This document shows, in pieces, positions 17,954 through 26,519 of a stretch of 64,000 bases of DNA. Source of the DNA: Syntrophaceae bacterium UBA6252 (GTDB taxonomy: Bacteria > Desulfobacterota > Syntrophia > Syntrophales > UBA6807); the NCBI GenBank assembly GCA_002441265.1, contig DJVQ01000022.1, positions 64,204-128,203 on the forward strand, read 5' to 3'. A model generated the notes under the pieces. The model had not been told where the DNA came from, ran no database searches, and saw nothing but the letters and a program-made list of their open reading frames with translations. The position numbers and the translations under genes were made by a program. Every line of letters begins with the position of its first letter. Within the stretch, counting starts at the first letter, position 1.

Positions 17954-18760
17954 ATGAGCAAACTGAAAAAAGCTCTGGAAAAGGCGAGGTTGTCCAGGGA
18001 AGGGATTCCCGAGCCGGAGACCGGCGCGGAAAAGACGACAGAGGACGAGGAGTTCCATCCCCGGGTCAGTTGCGAGATCAACCCGATCTACGTGCACACG
18101 AAGATCCAGAACATCGATTATCGCAAGCTCGTCGATCAGAGAATCATCTCGATCCACCACTGCAACGCCGTCTCCGACTGTTTCAAGCTTCTCCGCACCC
18201 AGGTCCTCTCCCTCCTCAGGGAGCAGGGGAACAACTGCATCCTCATCACCAGCGCCAACCGGAGGGAAGGAAGAACGACGACGGCGATCAACCTCGCCGT
18301 CAGTATGGCCCAGCAACTGGACAACACGGTCCTCCTGGTGGACTCCGATTTCAAGGAACCCGCAATCCACAGGATCCTCGGCCTCTCGATGGAACAGGGG
18401 CTTTCCGACTGCCTTCTGGGGAAGGCGACCATCGAGGAAACCCTGATCAATCCGGGGATCAACCGGCTCGTCGTCCTTCCGGGCGGCCGCCCCATACCGA
18501 ATTCGGCGGAAATCCTCGGCTCACCGCGGACGGAGACCATTTTCCGGGAGTTGAAGGAGCGGTACGGAGACCGGTACGTGATCTTCGACAGCCCTCCCCT
18601 TCTGGCGAGCGCGGACAGCCTCATCCTCTCGGACTACGCAGACGCGATCCTTCTCGTCGTCGAAGCCGAAAGGACGACGAAAAACGATCTTCTCCGGACG
18701 AGGGACCTCCTCGGCGGCAAGCCGGTCATCGGGACCATCTTCACGAAAGTCCGCCAATAG
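17954..18760 (+). CDS. CpsD/BY-kinase-like ATPase of the XrtA locus
   Basis: The 268-residue cytoplasmic protein matches the PEP-CTERM-locus tyrosine autokinase family: Walker A region SANRREGRTTTAINLA, Walker A' LLVDSDFKEP, Walker B VIFDSPPLLASADSLI. Oddities are Arg107 in place of the conserved P-loop lysine, and no C-terminal tyrosine cluster. It may therefore be a weak or inactive kinase that works as a regulatory partner of the chain-length protein encoded just upstream. Confidence 0.82.
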   Translation: MSKLKKALEKARLSREGIPEPETGAEKTTEDEEFHPRVSCEINPIYVHTKIQNIDYRKLVDQRIISIHHCNAVSDCFKLLRTQVLSLLREQGNNCILITSANRREGRTTTAINLAVSMAQQLDNTVLLVDSDFKEPAIHRILGLSMEQGLSDCLLGKATIEETLINPGINRLVVLPGGRPIPNSAEILGSPRTETIFRELKERYGDRYVIFDSPPLLASADSLILSDYADAILLVVEAERTTKNDLLRTRDLLGGKPVIGTIFTKVRQ

Positions 18761-18773
18761 GGGAATCCGCTCC

Positions 18774-20006
18774 ATGTACAAGGAATATTACGGACTCACC
18801 GACAAACCGTTCAACCTCACACCCGATCCCGACTACCTTTTCATGAGCAGGGGGCACGAGGAGGCGTACACCCATCTCGAGTACGCCATCGCGGAGCAGA
18901 AGGGGTTCGTCGTCATCACGGGGGAGATCGGCTCGGGGAAAACCACGCTGGTCCACTACTTTCTGAACCGGATCCCCGGGGATGTCGAGTATGGGCTCAT
19001 CAACCAGACCATGGTCCAGCCCAGGGAATTCGTCAAGATGGTCTGCCGGGAATTCGATCTGTCCGTGGACGGCCTGGACAAGACGGGCATGCTGAACCTC
19101 TTCCACGAATTCCTGATCAAAAAATTCGGCGAGAGGAAAAGGGTCGTCCTCATCGTCGACGAGGCGCAGAACCTGCCCGCGGCCACCCTGGAAGAACTCC
19201 GGATGCTTTCCAACCTGGAATCGACAAAGCACCACCTCATCCAGATCATCCTCCTCGGCCAGCCGGAACTGAAGCAGAAGCTCCGGAGCCGGCGGCTGGA
19301 ACAGTTCACCCAGCGGGTGACGGTCTACTGGCATCTCGCCGGGATGGACCGCGACGAGGTGGAACAGTATATCCGCCACCGGCTCCATATCGCCGGCGCT
19401 CGGGAAAACACCATCTTCAACAGCGAGGCCATCGAGGCGATCTTCAAGCACTCCCGGGGGATCCCCCGTCTCATCAACATCCTGTGCGATTCCGCTCTTG
19501 TCCACGGCTACGCCGACGACAAGAAGATCATCGACGGGGCGTGCATCGAGGAAGTCGTCCGGTACAGAGACATCGATATCGCCGAAAACGGGGAAAATCC
19601 GGAAACACCGGAACACGGTTTCCCGGAGGGGGCCGTCGCGGGCCCGTCCCCGGAAGTCTTCCTCCAGATGAACAAGAGGATGAACCTGCTGGAAAAGCGG
19701 ATCGACTTCCTGGAAAACAGCGTTCAAAATGTAATGGGAATTACAAGACACCTGGGGGCCTTCTTCGGTTCGAGCGAAAAACGGGACCAGCTGCTCATCG
19801 ATCTCGTCAGGATGTCCAAACAGAGCATGGAAAAACGGATCGACCATGTCCTGGATTCCCTGAAGGCGGCGGATGTGCCGCGGCAGGAAACTCCCGAGCC
19901 CGCGGGGGCGGGCCGGAAGGCGAAGGCCTTCATCCTTCCCGCCGCCGTTTTCCTTGCATTTCTGCTGGGGATCGCCTTCTACTATCTATATCCCCATTTT
20001 CGGTGA
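18774..20006 (+). CDS. ExeA-like AAA ATPase of the XrtA locus
   Basis: The 410-residue protein starts with the family-typical YGLTDKPFNLTPDPDYLF and has Walker A TGEIGSGKTTL (about 48-58) and Walker B VVLIVDEAQNL. A sensor region (LLGQPELKQKLRSRRLEQFTQRV) precedes a linker and one C-terminal membrane helix (AFILPAAVFLAFLLGIAFYYL). This is the general-secretion ATPase family always found beside the chain-length and kinase genes of exosortase A loci. Its precise role is unknown. Confidence 0.88.
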   Translation: MYKEYYGLTDKPFNLTPDPDYLFMSRGHEEAYTHLEYAIAEQKGFVVITGEIGSGKTTLVHYFLNRIPGDVEYGLINQTMVQPREFVKMVCREFDLSVDGLDKTGMLNLFHEFLIKKFGERKRVVLIVDEAQNLPAATLEELRMLSNLESTKHHLIQIILLGQPELKQKLRSRRLEQFTQRVTVYWHLAGMDRDEVEQYIRHRLHIAGARENTIFNSEAIEAIFKHSRGIPRLINILCDSALVHGYADDKKIIDGACIEEVVRYRDIDIAENGENPETPEHGFPEGAVAGPSPEVFLQMNKRMNLLEKRIDFLENSVQNVMGITRHLGAFFGSSEKRDQLLIDLVRMSKQSMEKRIDHVLDSLKAADVPRQETPEPAGAGRKAKAFILPAAVFLAFLLGIAFYYLYPHFR

Positions 20007-20081
20007 CTCCTGCCTCAGGGAAATCGACCACGAAACTTCACAAAAAAACCCTTTGATCCCCGCTCAAAATCACGTATAATT

Positions 20082-20109
20082 ATTACCCCTTATCTTTACG
20101 GGGGGTAAT
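20082..20109 (+). terminator. Possible terminator after the ExeA-like ATPase gene
   Basis: ATTACCCC (20082-20089) can pair with GGGGTAAT (20102-20109) around a 12-base loop. The following sequence is TTGTAAG, so the T-run is poor. It lies 76 bases after the stop and marks a break before the 590-base gap leading to the sugar transferase. Confidence 0.4.
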
Positions 20110-20197
20110 TTGTAAGTGTGTCCGTGCCCTTCCGAACTGGAGCGAGGCACGATTATTACACCGGCGGAGGGATTGAACGCGGGCGATTCCCGCGACA

Positions 20198-20214
20198 TTG
20201 CCGGTATCTTTCAT
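20198..20214 (+). promoter_or_regulatory. Possible PrsR-type enhancer element before the sugar transferase
   Basis: TTGCCGGTATCTTTCAT agrees with the cluster motif TGTCGGATATCTTTACA at 10 of 17 positions, including the core TATCTTT, in the same orientation relative to transcription. Its centre is 162 bases upstream of the start predicted for the promoter at 20342, the same distance as for two PEP-CTERM genes. Sequence match alone would not be convincing. Confidence 0.35.
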
Positions 20215-20341
20215 CGGGAAAGCGTAATCGCAACCTTCCCCACGAAACTGAAAATACGTAATTGTAATTCAACGGATGGGCCTGAACGCTGAAATACCAT
20301 TGACAGCGGTGCCCGGGGGCTTCCTGTCCCAGCCCCCCGGA

Positions 20342-20357
20342 AGGTGCCGCATTTGCA
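20342..20357 (+). promoter_or_regulatory. Sigma-54 promoter upstream of the sugar transferase
   Basis: AGGTGCCGCATTTGCA has GG and TTGCA at exact -24/-12 spacing. The start would be near 20368, leaving a leader of about 230 bases before the ATG at 20597. A second, weaker candidate (AGGCACGATTATTACA, 20145-20160) matches the -24 half well but has AC for GC at -12. The rest of 20007-20596 contains no supported gene. Confidence 0.5.
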
Positions 20358-20596
20358 ATGCGCGCACGGACAATCCGCCCTGCGGGACGGTGGATGGACA
20401 GCCGCGCCCGACCACCGGTACCCTCTGTTTCGAAACAATCCCACCCCTTTCGGCCATAGCTGAGAAATCGAAAATTTTTTTTATAGTTCAATTATTCCGT
20501 ATGGATATACGACTATCGCCCAGGGGCGCCTGAAGACGGGCATATCTATTGCTTATTAACAGGGAAACCGGTTCAGGAAGAAAGAAGAGACGCCCC

Positions 20597-21745
20597 ATGA
20601 AAAACCTATTTCAGTTGCATCCGCTGGTGAAGAAAATGGACGGGGAATTCCTGAAAGACGAAAGCCGTCTCCTGTACTCGGAGGAGTTCTTTCAGGAGCT
20701 GCTTCAGATCGAAAGGAAAAGGTCCTCCAGGACGGGGATACCTTTCCTCCTCGTTCTGATTCACCTTTCCAGCCATTTCGAACATCCCGCCTCCACGGGG
20801 ATCGTTCGGTCCATCGCCGCAGTTCTCAAGGAAACGACCCGGGAAACCGATATCAAGGGATGGTTCAAGGAAAGAAGTACGATCGGAATCCTCTTCACGG
20901 AGATGAGCGAGTCGAAGGACCGGATGATCGACATCTTCCGGGAAAGGATCGAGGGAAAGATCCGGGAAATCCTGCATACCTGTCCCGGTCACGGCGTGGA
21001 GATCTCCTTCAACTGGTTCCCGGAGGAGGCGAAGGTCATCACCCGTCAAAACGGCGAAAACCTGGTCTTCTATCCGGAGTTGCAGGATGACGGGAAAATG
21101 GACTTCCGCGGCTTTCTGAAGAGAGCCATCGACATCGCGGGCAGTCTCCTGGGGCTGATCGTATTTTCACCGCTCTTTCTCATCATACCGCTTTGCATCA
21201 AGGCAACCTCGAAGGGCCCTGTCTTTTTCCGTCAGGAAAGGCTCGGCCTGCACGGCAGAAAATTCAACTTCCTCAAGTTCCGGTCCATGTATGTGGGCAA
21301 CGACGATGACATTCACAGAAACTACGTGAAGGATCTCATCCACGGAAACGGGCTGGAACCGGGAAACGGGAACGGCGGTCCGGACCAGGTGTTCAAACTG
21401 ACAGGCGACCCCAGGATCACCCCATTCGGGAATTTCCTCCGGAAGTCGAGTCTCGACGAGCTTCCCCAGTTCCTCAACGTCCTTAAGGGGGACATGTCCC
21501 TCGTCGGTCCGAGACCCCCCATTCCCTACGAGTTCGACGACTACAAGGTCTGGCACCGGAAAAGGGTCGTCGAGGTGAAACCCGGCATCACGGGCCTGTG
21601 GCAGGTGAAGGGAAGAAGTTCCTGCAGTTTTGACGAAATGGTCCGCCTCGATCTCCGTTACATTCACGAATGGTCCATCTGGCTCGACATCAAGATTCTC
21701 ATCCAGACCCCCTGGGCGGTTCTGAGGGGGAAGGGTGCTTACTGA
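20597..21745 (+). CDS. Priming sugar transferase with a GGDEF-like N-terminal region
   Basis: The C-terminal 210 residues of this 382-residue protein form a bacterial sugar transferase: membrane anchor FKRAIDIAGSLLGLIVFSP, basic GPVFFRQERLG, KFRSM, and LDELPQFLNVLKGDMSLVGPRP. Such enzymes attach the first sugar phosphate to undecaprenyl phosphate. The N-terminal 150 residues resemble a degenerate diguanylate cyclase fold (SEEFFQELLQIERKRSSRTG, then TRETDIKGWF and TIGILFTEM), without a GGDEF signature. I chose the ATG at 20597; an upstream ATG at 20549 adds a basic tail. Confidence 0.87.
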   Translation: MKNLFQLHPLVKKMDGEFLKDESRLLYSEEFFQELLQIERKRSSRTGIPFLLVLIHLSSHFEHPASTGIVRSIAAVLKETTRETDIKGWFKERSTIGILFTEMSESKDRMIDIFRERIEGKIREILHTCPGHGVEISFNWFPEEAKVITRQNGENLVFYPELQDDGKMDFRGFLKRAIDIAGSLLGLIVFSPLFLIIPLCIKATSKGPVFFRQERLGLHGRKFNFLKFRSMYVGNDDDIHRNYVKDLIHGNGLEPGNGNGGPDQVFKLTGDPRITPFGNFLRKSSLDELPQFLNVLKGDMSLVGPRPPIPYEFDDYKVWHRKRVVEVKPGITGLWQVKGRSSCSFDEMVRLDLRYIHEWSIWLDIKILIQTPWAVLRGKGAY

Positions 21746-21773
21746 GACGCCGTCTCAAGGGGAGGAAACCGTT

Positions 21774-22775
21774 ATGATTCGCATGGGAGTCATCGGATAT
21801 GGGTACTGGGGTCCAAACATCGTCCGCAATTTTTCGAATGCAGAGGGGGCCGGGGTGGTCGCAATCTGTGATAACCATCCCAATGCAAGGACAAAAGCGG
21901 GAAAAGCCTGGCCCGGCATGAAAATCTACGACGATTGCGATCGTCTGATCCAGTCGCCGGACGTCGATGCCGTCGCCGTGGTAACCCCCGTCTACAGCCA
22001 TTACGAACTGGCCAAAAAGGCACTGGAAAACGGCAAACACGTCTTCGTCGAAAAACCCTTCACGTCCTCGGTCCAGCAGGCGGAGGAACTGATCGAACTC
22101 GCGGAGAGGAAAAACCTCACGATCATGGTGGACCACACCTTCCTCTTCACCGGTGCGGTCCGGAAGATCAAGGAGTTGATCGACGGACAAGCACTGGGAA
22201 GGCTCTTCTATTTCGACTCGACGCGGGTGAACCTGGGTCTCTTCCAGCACGACGTCAACGTCATCTGGGATCTCGCCCCGCACGATCTCGCCATCATGGA
22301 CTACCTGATCGGCGAACAGCCGGAGGCCATCTCCGCCACCGGCCAGAGCCACCTCAACGGGAAAGAGGATATCGCGTTCATCACGCTGTACTTCAAGAAC
22401 CAGTTCATCGCCCATTTCAACGTGAACTGGCTCTCCCCGGTAAAGATCCGCCAGACCCTGATCAGCGGCGATAAGAAGATGCTCGTCTGGAACGATCTCG
22501 ACGCCGACCAGAAGATCAAGATCTACGACAAGGGGGTCGACGTCACCTCCAGGGAAAGCATCTACGAACTCCTGGTGCGATACCGGTCCGGCGACGTGTG
22601 GATTCCGAGGATCGACGGCGCGGAGGCGCTCCAGGTCGAGGCGGGATACTTCATCAGGTGCATCCAAAACGGCGAGAAGCCCATGAACGACGGCAACGCC
22701 GGTCTCCGGGTCGTCCGAATCCTGGAGGCGACGAACCAATCCCTGAAGAACCGGGGGGAACTCATTCACGTATGA
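21774..22775 (+). CDS. Gfo/Idh/MocA nucleotide-sugar dehydrogenase, first cassette (WbpB-like)
   Basis: The 333-residue enzyme has an NAD-binding Rossmann motif (MGVIGYGYWGPNIVRNF) and the catalytic EKP (VFVEKPFT), plus DHTFLFTGAVRKIKELI typical of UDP-sugar 3-dehydrogenases. With the acetyltransferase and aminotransferase that follow it forms the WbpB-D-E set, which converts the C3 hydroxyl of a UDP-amino sugar (usually UDP-GlcNAcA) to an N-acetyl group. AGGGGAGG precedes the ATG. The next gene overlaps its stop (ATGA). Confidence 0.85.
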   Translation: MIRMGVIGYGYWGPNIVRNFSNAEGAGVVAICDNHPNARTKAGKAWPGMKIYDDCDRLIQSPDVDAVAVVTPVYSHYELAKKALENGKHVFVEKPFTSSVQQAEELIELAERKNLTIMVDHTFLFTGAVRKIKELIDGQALGRLFYFDSTRVNLGLFQHDVNVIWDLAPHDLAIMDYLIGEQPEAISATGQSHLNGKEDIAFITLYFKNQFIAHFNVNWLSPVKIRQTLISGDKKMLVWNDLDADQKIKIYDKGVDVTSRESIYELLVRYRSGDVWIPRIDGAEALQVEAGYFIRCIQNGEKPMNDGNAGLRVVRILEATNQSLKNRGELIHV

Positions 22776-23260
22776 ATCCCTATCTGTGCATCTCCGACGA
22801 CGTCGAACTGGGACCGAACGTTGTCCTCGCGAAATTCATCAATCTCTACGGGTGCAGGATCGGGGAAAACACGAAGATCGGCACCTTCGTCGAGGTCCAG
22901 AAAAAGGCCGCCGTCGGCAGGAACTGCAAGATCTCGAGCCACACCTTCATCTGCGAGGGAGTGACCATCGAGGACAACGTCTTCATCGGCCACGGCGTCA
23001 CCTTCACCAACGATACCTATCCCCGGGCCACGAATCCGACCGGAACGCTCCAGACGGAAAAGGACTGGAAGGTGGAACCCACCATCGTGAGGAAGGGGGC
23101 CTCCATCGGTTCCGGCGCGACGATTCTGAGCAACCTGGTCATTCACGAAAACGCCATTGTCGGGGCGGGAAGCGTCGTCACGAAAGACGTCCCCGCCGGC
23201 ACGATCGTGGCGGGAAATCCCGCAAAAGTCATTCGGAAGATCGGAGACAAACACCCATGA
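22772..23260 (+). CDS. Hexapeptide N-acetyltransferase, first cassette (WbpD-like)
   Basis: The 162-residue protein is a left-handed beta-helix with repeated hexapeptides (VELGPNVVL, IGENTKIGTFVEV, VTIEDNVFIGHGVTF) and the family ending AGSVVTKDVPAGTIVAGNPAKVI. It would acetylate the 3-amino group made by the downstream aminotransferase, using acetyl-CoA. Start and stop both overlap neighbouring genes by four bases, so the three genes are translationally coupled. Confidence 0.87.
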   Translation: MNPYLCISDDVELGPNVVLAKFINLYGCRIGENTKIGTFVEVQKKAAVGRNCKISSHTFICEGVTIEDNVFIGHGVTFTNDTYPRATNPTGTLQTEKDWKVEPTIVRKGASIGSGATILSNLVIHENAIVGAGSVVTKDVPAGTIVAGNPAKVIRKIGDKHP

Positions 23261-24360
23261 AAGTCCCCTTCATCGATCTGGGAGCCCAGTACGCATCCAT
23301 TCAGACGGAGATCCACGACGCAATCGACAAGGTCCTGAAAAGCAGCGCTTTCGCAGGGGGTCCCTTCGTTGCCGGATTCGAGGAGAATTTCGCCAGGTAC
23401 TGCGGAACGAAACACGCCATCGGCGTCGGAAACGGCACGGACGCCCTCTGGTTCGCCCTCCTTGCCGCGGGCGTCGGTCCCGGCGACGAGGTGATCACCG
23501 TTCCGAACACCTTCATCGCCACGGCGGAGGCCGTAAGCTTCTGCGGGGCGACGCCCGTTTTCGTCGACGTGGACGAGAAGACCTGCACCATGGACCCGGC
23601 CCTGGTCGAAGGGGCGATCACTTTGAAAACGAAAGCCATCCTTCCCGTCCACCTTTACGGCCAGACGGCGGACATGGACCCCATCCTGAAACTGGCGGGC
23701 GACCGGGGAATCCCCGTGATCGAGGACGCCTGCCAGGCACACGGCAGCGCATACAAGGGAAGACCGTCGGGTTCCATGGGGCTCGCCGGATGTTTCAGTT
23801 TCTATCCCGGGAAGAACCTGGGCGCCTACGGCGAGGCGGGCGCGGTGGTGACGAACGACGGGGCCCTGGCCGAGAGGATCCGCATGCTCAGGGACCACGG
23901 GCAGAACCGGAAATACGAGCACCGGGTGATCGGCTGGAACGGACGGATGGACGGAATCCAGGGGGCCGTTCTGGACGTCAAGCTCCGGCACCTCGACGCC
24001 TGGAACGAGGCGCGGCGGAAACATGGAAGGCTCTACACGGAACTCCTGAAAGACGTCCACGGGCTGATTCCCCCGCACGAGGCACCCTATTCCACCCACG
24101 TGTACCACGTCTATGCCATCCGGGTGAAGGACAGGGACGCCCTCATGGGGAAGCTCGGGGAGCAGGGGATCTCCTGCGGGATTCACTACCCCATCCCGAT
24201 TCATCTGCAGGGGGCCTATGAGAGCCTCGGCCTCGGACGGGGAACCTTCCCCGTGGCCGAGAAGATTGCCGGCGAGCTGGTTTCGCTCCCCATGTACGCC
24301 GAGTTGGGGGAGGAGCGGGTCCGTCACGTCGCGGGGAAGATCGCCGATCTCATCGGATAG
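23257..24360 (+). CDS. DegT/DnrJ/EryC1 sugar aminotransferase, first cassette (WbpE-like)
   Basis: The 367-residue PLP enzyme has GVGNGTDALWFAL for phosphate binding, VIEDACQAHGS for the ring-stacking aspartate region, and Lys186 in CFSFYPGKNLGAYGE as the Schiff-base lysine. It aminates the 3-keto sugar produced by the dehydrogenase. It is about as long as the second copy at 31077 and has its lysine at the same number. It is coupled to the acetyltransferase gene by an ATGA overlap. Confidence 0.88.
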   Translation: MKVPFIDLGAQYASIQTEIHDAIDKVLKSSAFAGGPFVAGFEENFARYCGTKHAIGVGNGTDALWFALLAAGVGPGDEVITVPNTFIATAEAVSFCGATPVFVDVDEKTCTMDPALVEGAITLKTKAILPVHLYGQTADMDPILKLAGDRGIPVIEDACQAHGSAYKGRPSGSMGLAGCFSFYPGKNLGAYGEAGAVVTNDGALAERIRMLRDHGQNRKYEHRVIGWNGRMDGIQGAVLDVKLRHLDAWNEARRKHGRLYTELLKDVHGLIPPHEAPYSTHVYHVYAIRVKDRDALMGKLGEQGISCGIHYPIPIHLQGAYESLGLGRGTFPVAEKIAGELVSLPMYAELGEERVRHVAGKIADLIG

Positions 24361-24379
24361 ACAAACGGGGGGAATTCCC

Positions 24380-25453
24380 ATCCTTTCCTCTTCCAGAACA
24401 ACCGAAGCCAATCCGCGGAACCTGGAGACGGAGATCTGCGACCCCCTTTCCCACGGATCCTGGGACGAGGAGATCCTGTCCTTTCCCGGATCGGGCTTCT
24501 TCCACAGCCGGGCGTGGGCGACGGTCCTCTCGGAAACCTACGGATACCGTCCCGCATATCTCCGTATTCGCCAAAACAGACAGCCCGTCGGGCTTCTCCC
24601 TCTCATGGACATCCGGCGGCCCCCGACCCCCCGGAGGGGGGTGTCCCTCCCCTTCACGGACCACTGCGATCCCCTCTTCACGGAAATCCCCTTCAAGTCC
24701 CTCTTCGATGCCGCGGTGGAAACCGGACGGGAACGATCCTGGAAAATCCTCGAAACCCGGACAACCTGGGACCCCTTCGGCGCCGACAGGCCCTATGAAA
24801 CCTTCCTCGGGCACGTTCTCGATCTTACGGCCGGAGAGGAACGGATTTTCTCGCGATTCAACGGGGCGACCCGGCGAAACCTCCGGAAGGCCGGCCGGGA
24901 AGGCGTCGAGGTCAGCATCGGAAATTCCTGGGGGGACACGGCGGAATACTATCGCCTCCACTGCCTGACCCGGAAAAAACACGGCATGCCCCCGCAGCCC
25001 CTTAAATTCTTCAAAAAAATCCACGAGCATGTTATATCGAAACACAACGGGGCCGTCTTTCTGGCCCGGCGGGGAGGGGAAATCGCCGCCGGGGCCGTCT
25101 TCTTCCATTTCCACGACGGTGTCCTGTATAAATTCGGTGCCTCCGACCCGGCCCTGCAAGAATTCCGGGCATCCAACGGGGTCATGGGGGAAGCGATCCG
25201 TCATTACGCCGGCAGAGATTTCCGGCACCTTTGCTTCGGGCGGACGGAATTCTGGAACGAGGGACTGAGACGGTTCAAGATGGGGTGGGGCCCTGAGGAG
25301 CGGACGATTTACTACCACCGCTACGGGATCCCGGGAAAGGCTTTCCTTCCCGGGGTGGAATCCCGAAGCCCCAGGTGGAACCGGCTTTTCCGGATACTGC
25401 CCGTTCCGGTCCTTCGCCTCATCGGCACGGCGGTTTATGGCTTCATGGCTTAA
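24380..25453 (+). CDS. FemAB-family XrtA/PEP-CTERM-associated acyltransferase
   Basis: The roughly 357-residue product resembles the FemAB-like family of exosortase loci: FFHSRAWATVLSETYGYRPAYL, RFNGATRRNLRKAGREGVEV, KHGMPPQPLKFFKKI, and RNLRKA-type basic patch followed by HLCFGRTEFWNEGLRRFKMGW. These GNAT-fold enzymes are predicted to transfer an acyl or aminoacyl group to a sugar. No ATG, GTG or TTG exists between the upstream stop and the conserved domain. The likely start is ATC at 24380 (or ATT at 24374), a few bases after GGGGGGA. The exact start is uncertain. Confidence 0.75.
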   Translation: MLSSSRTTEANPRNLETEICDPLSHGSWDEEILSFPGSGFFHSRAWATVLSETYGYRPAYLRIRQNRQPVGLLPLMDIRRPPTPRRGVSLPFTDHCDPLFTEIPFKSLFDAAVETGRERSWKILETRTTWDPFGADRPYETFLGHVLDLTAGEERIFSRFNGATRRNLRKAGREGVEVSIGNSWGDTAEYYRLHCLTRKKHGMPPQPLKFFKKIHEHVISKHNGAVFLARRGGEIAAGAVFFHFHDGVLYKFGASDPALQEFRASNGVMGEAIRHYAGRDFRHLCFGRTEFWNEGLRRFKMGWGPEERTIYYHRYGIPGKAFLPGVESRSPRWNRLFRILPVPVLRLIGTAVYGFMA

Positions 25454-25565
25454 GAAAAACCGTCCGGCAACCGATGAAACCTTTGATACAAATGCCCCTC
25501 GATGGAATCGAGAGGGCGGAGCTGTGCCGAGTCCTGAAATATGAGGAACCCTTAAACCCCCGTTC

Positions 25566-26519
25566 ATGAGCCCTTTCCTCGACAAGCTGAAGTTCGAGCT
25601 TTACTACACCGTGAAGCTCCTGATCCCCCGTCCCCTTCAGATCCAGATCCGAAGGTTCCTGGTCCGGTGGAAACTGCCCTCGGTGCGGCATGTCTGGCCC
25701 ATTCACGAAGAAGCGGGAAACCGGCCGGCGGATTGGCCCGGATGGCCGGGAGAGAAGGAGTTCGCACTCGTCCTCACCCACGACGTGGAGTCGGCAAGAG
25801 GCCTGGACCGATGCGAAAAGGTCGCCGAGATCGAAAAGAAGCACGGGTTCCGGTCGTCCTTCAATTTCGTGGTCGGCGATTATGCCGTGCCCCGGGATCT
25901 GAGACACGCCCTGGAAAGAGACGGCTTCGAAATCGGAATCCACGGCCTCCATCACGAGGGGAACCTTTTTTTCACCCGGAAGCGATTCACCCGGCATGCC
26001 CTGTCGATCAACCGGTTTCTGGGCGAGTGGAAATGCGGGGGCTTTCGCGCCCCGAGCATGTTCCGTAATCTGGACTGGATCCGGGAACTTGACATCGAAT
26101 ACGATCTGTCCAGTTTCGATACGGACCCCTTCGAGCCACAGCCGGAAGGGGTCGGCACGATCTTCCCCTTCATCGTTCAGAAAAAAGCGAACCACAGGCC
26201 CTTCGTGGAACTGCCCTACACCCTGCCCCAGGATTTCCTCGTTTTCATCCTCCTCCAGGATCAGGATGGGGACATCTGGAAGAAGAAACTGGACTGGATC
26301 GCACAAAAAAAGGGGATGGCCCTTCTCATCACCCACCCGGACTACATGTGCTTCGGTGGGGAATCGAGGTACGACGAGTATCCGGCGGAGAAATATTCCG
26401 AGTTTCTCGATCATGTGAACGCCAATTACGCCGGCCGTTTTCTGAACCCGCTGCCGGCCGATGTGGCCCGGCAAGTCATGAACGCCGGTGCACCGGGCCG
26501 CGGGAGAACCTGTCCATGA
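25566..26519 (+). CDS. Polysaccharide deacetylase of the exosortase locus
   Basis: The 317-residue protein has the metal-binding LTHDVESARG and HGLHHEGNLF motifs of the NodB-fold family, plus FRAPSMFRNLDWIREL and a late LLITHPDY. It is probably a cytoplasmic or membrane-proximal enzyme that deacetylates an amino sugar of the exopolysaccharide. It overlaps the following deacetylase-like gene by four bases (ATGA). Confidence 0.82.
   Translation: MSPFLDKLKFELYYTVKLLIPRPLQIQIRRFLVRWKLPSVRHVWPIHEEAGNRPADWPGWPGEKEFALVLTHDVESARGLDRCEKVAEIEKKHGFRSSFNFVVGDYAVPRDLRHALERDGFEIGIHGLHHEGNLFFTRKRFTRHALSINRFLGEWKCGGFRAPSMFRNLDWIRELDIEYDLSSFDTDPFEPQPEGVGTIFPFIVQKKANHRPFVELPYTLPQDFLVFILLQDQDGDIWKKKLDWIAQKKGMALLITHPDYMCFGGESRYDEYPAEKYSEFLDHVNANYAGRFLNPLPADVARQVMNAGAPGRGRTCP

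Noticed and set aside
20276..20533. An 85-codon open frame in the gap before the sugar transferase
   Set aside because: No ribosome site and cysteine- and proline-rich random composition; it spans the predicted promoter.
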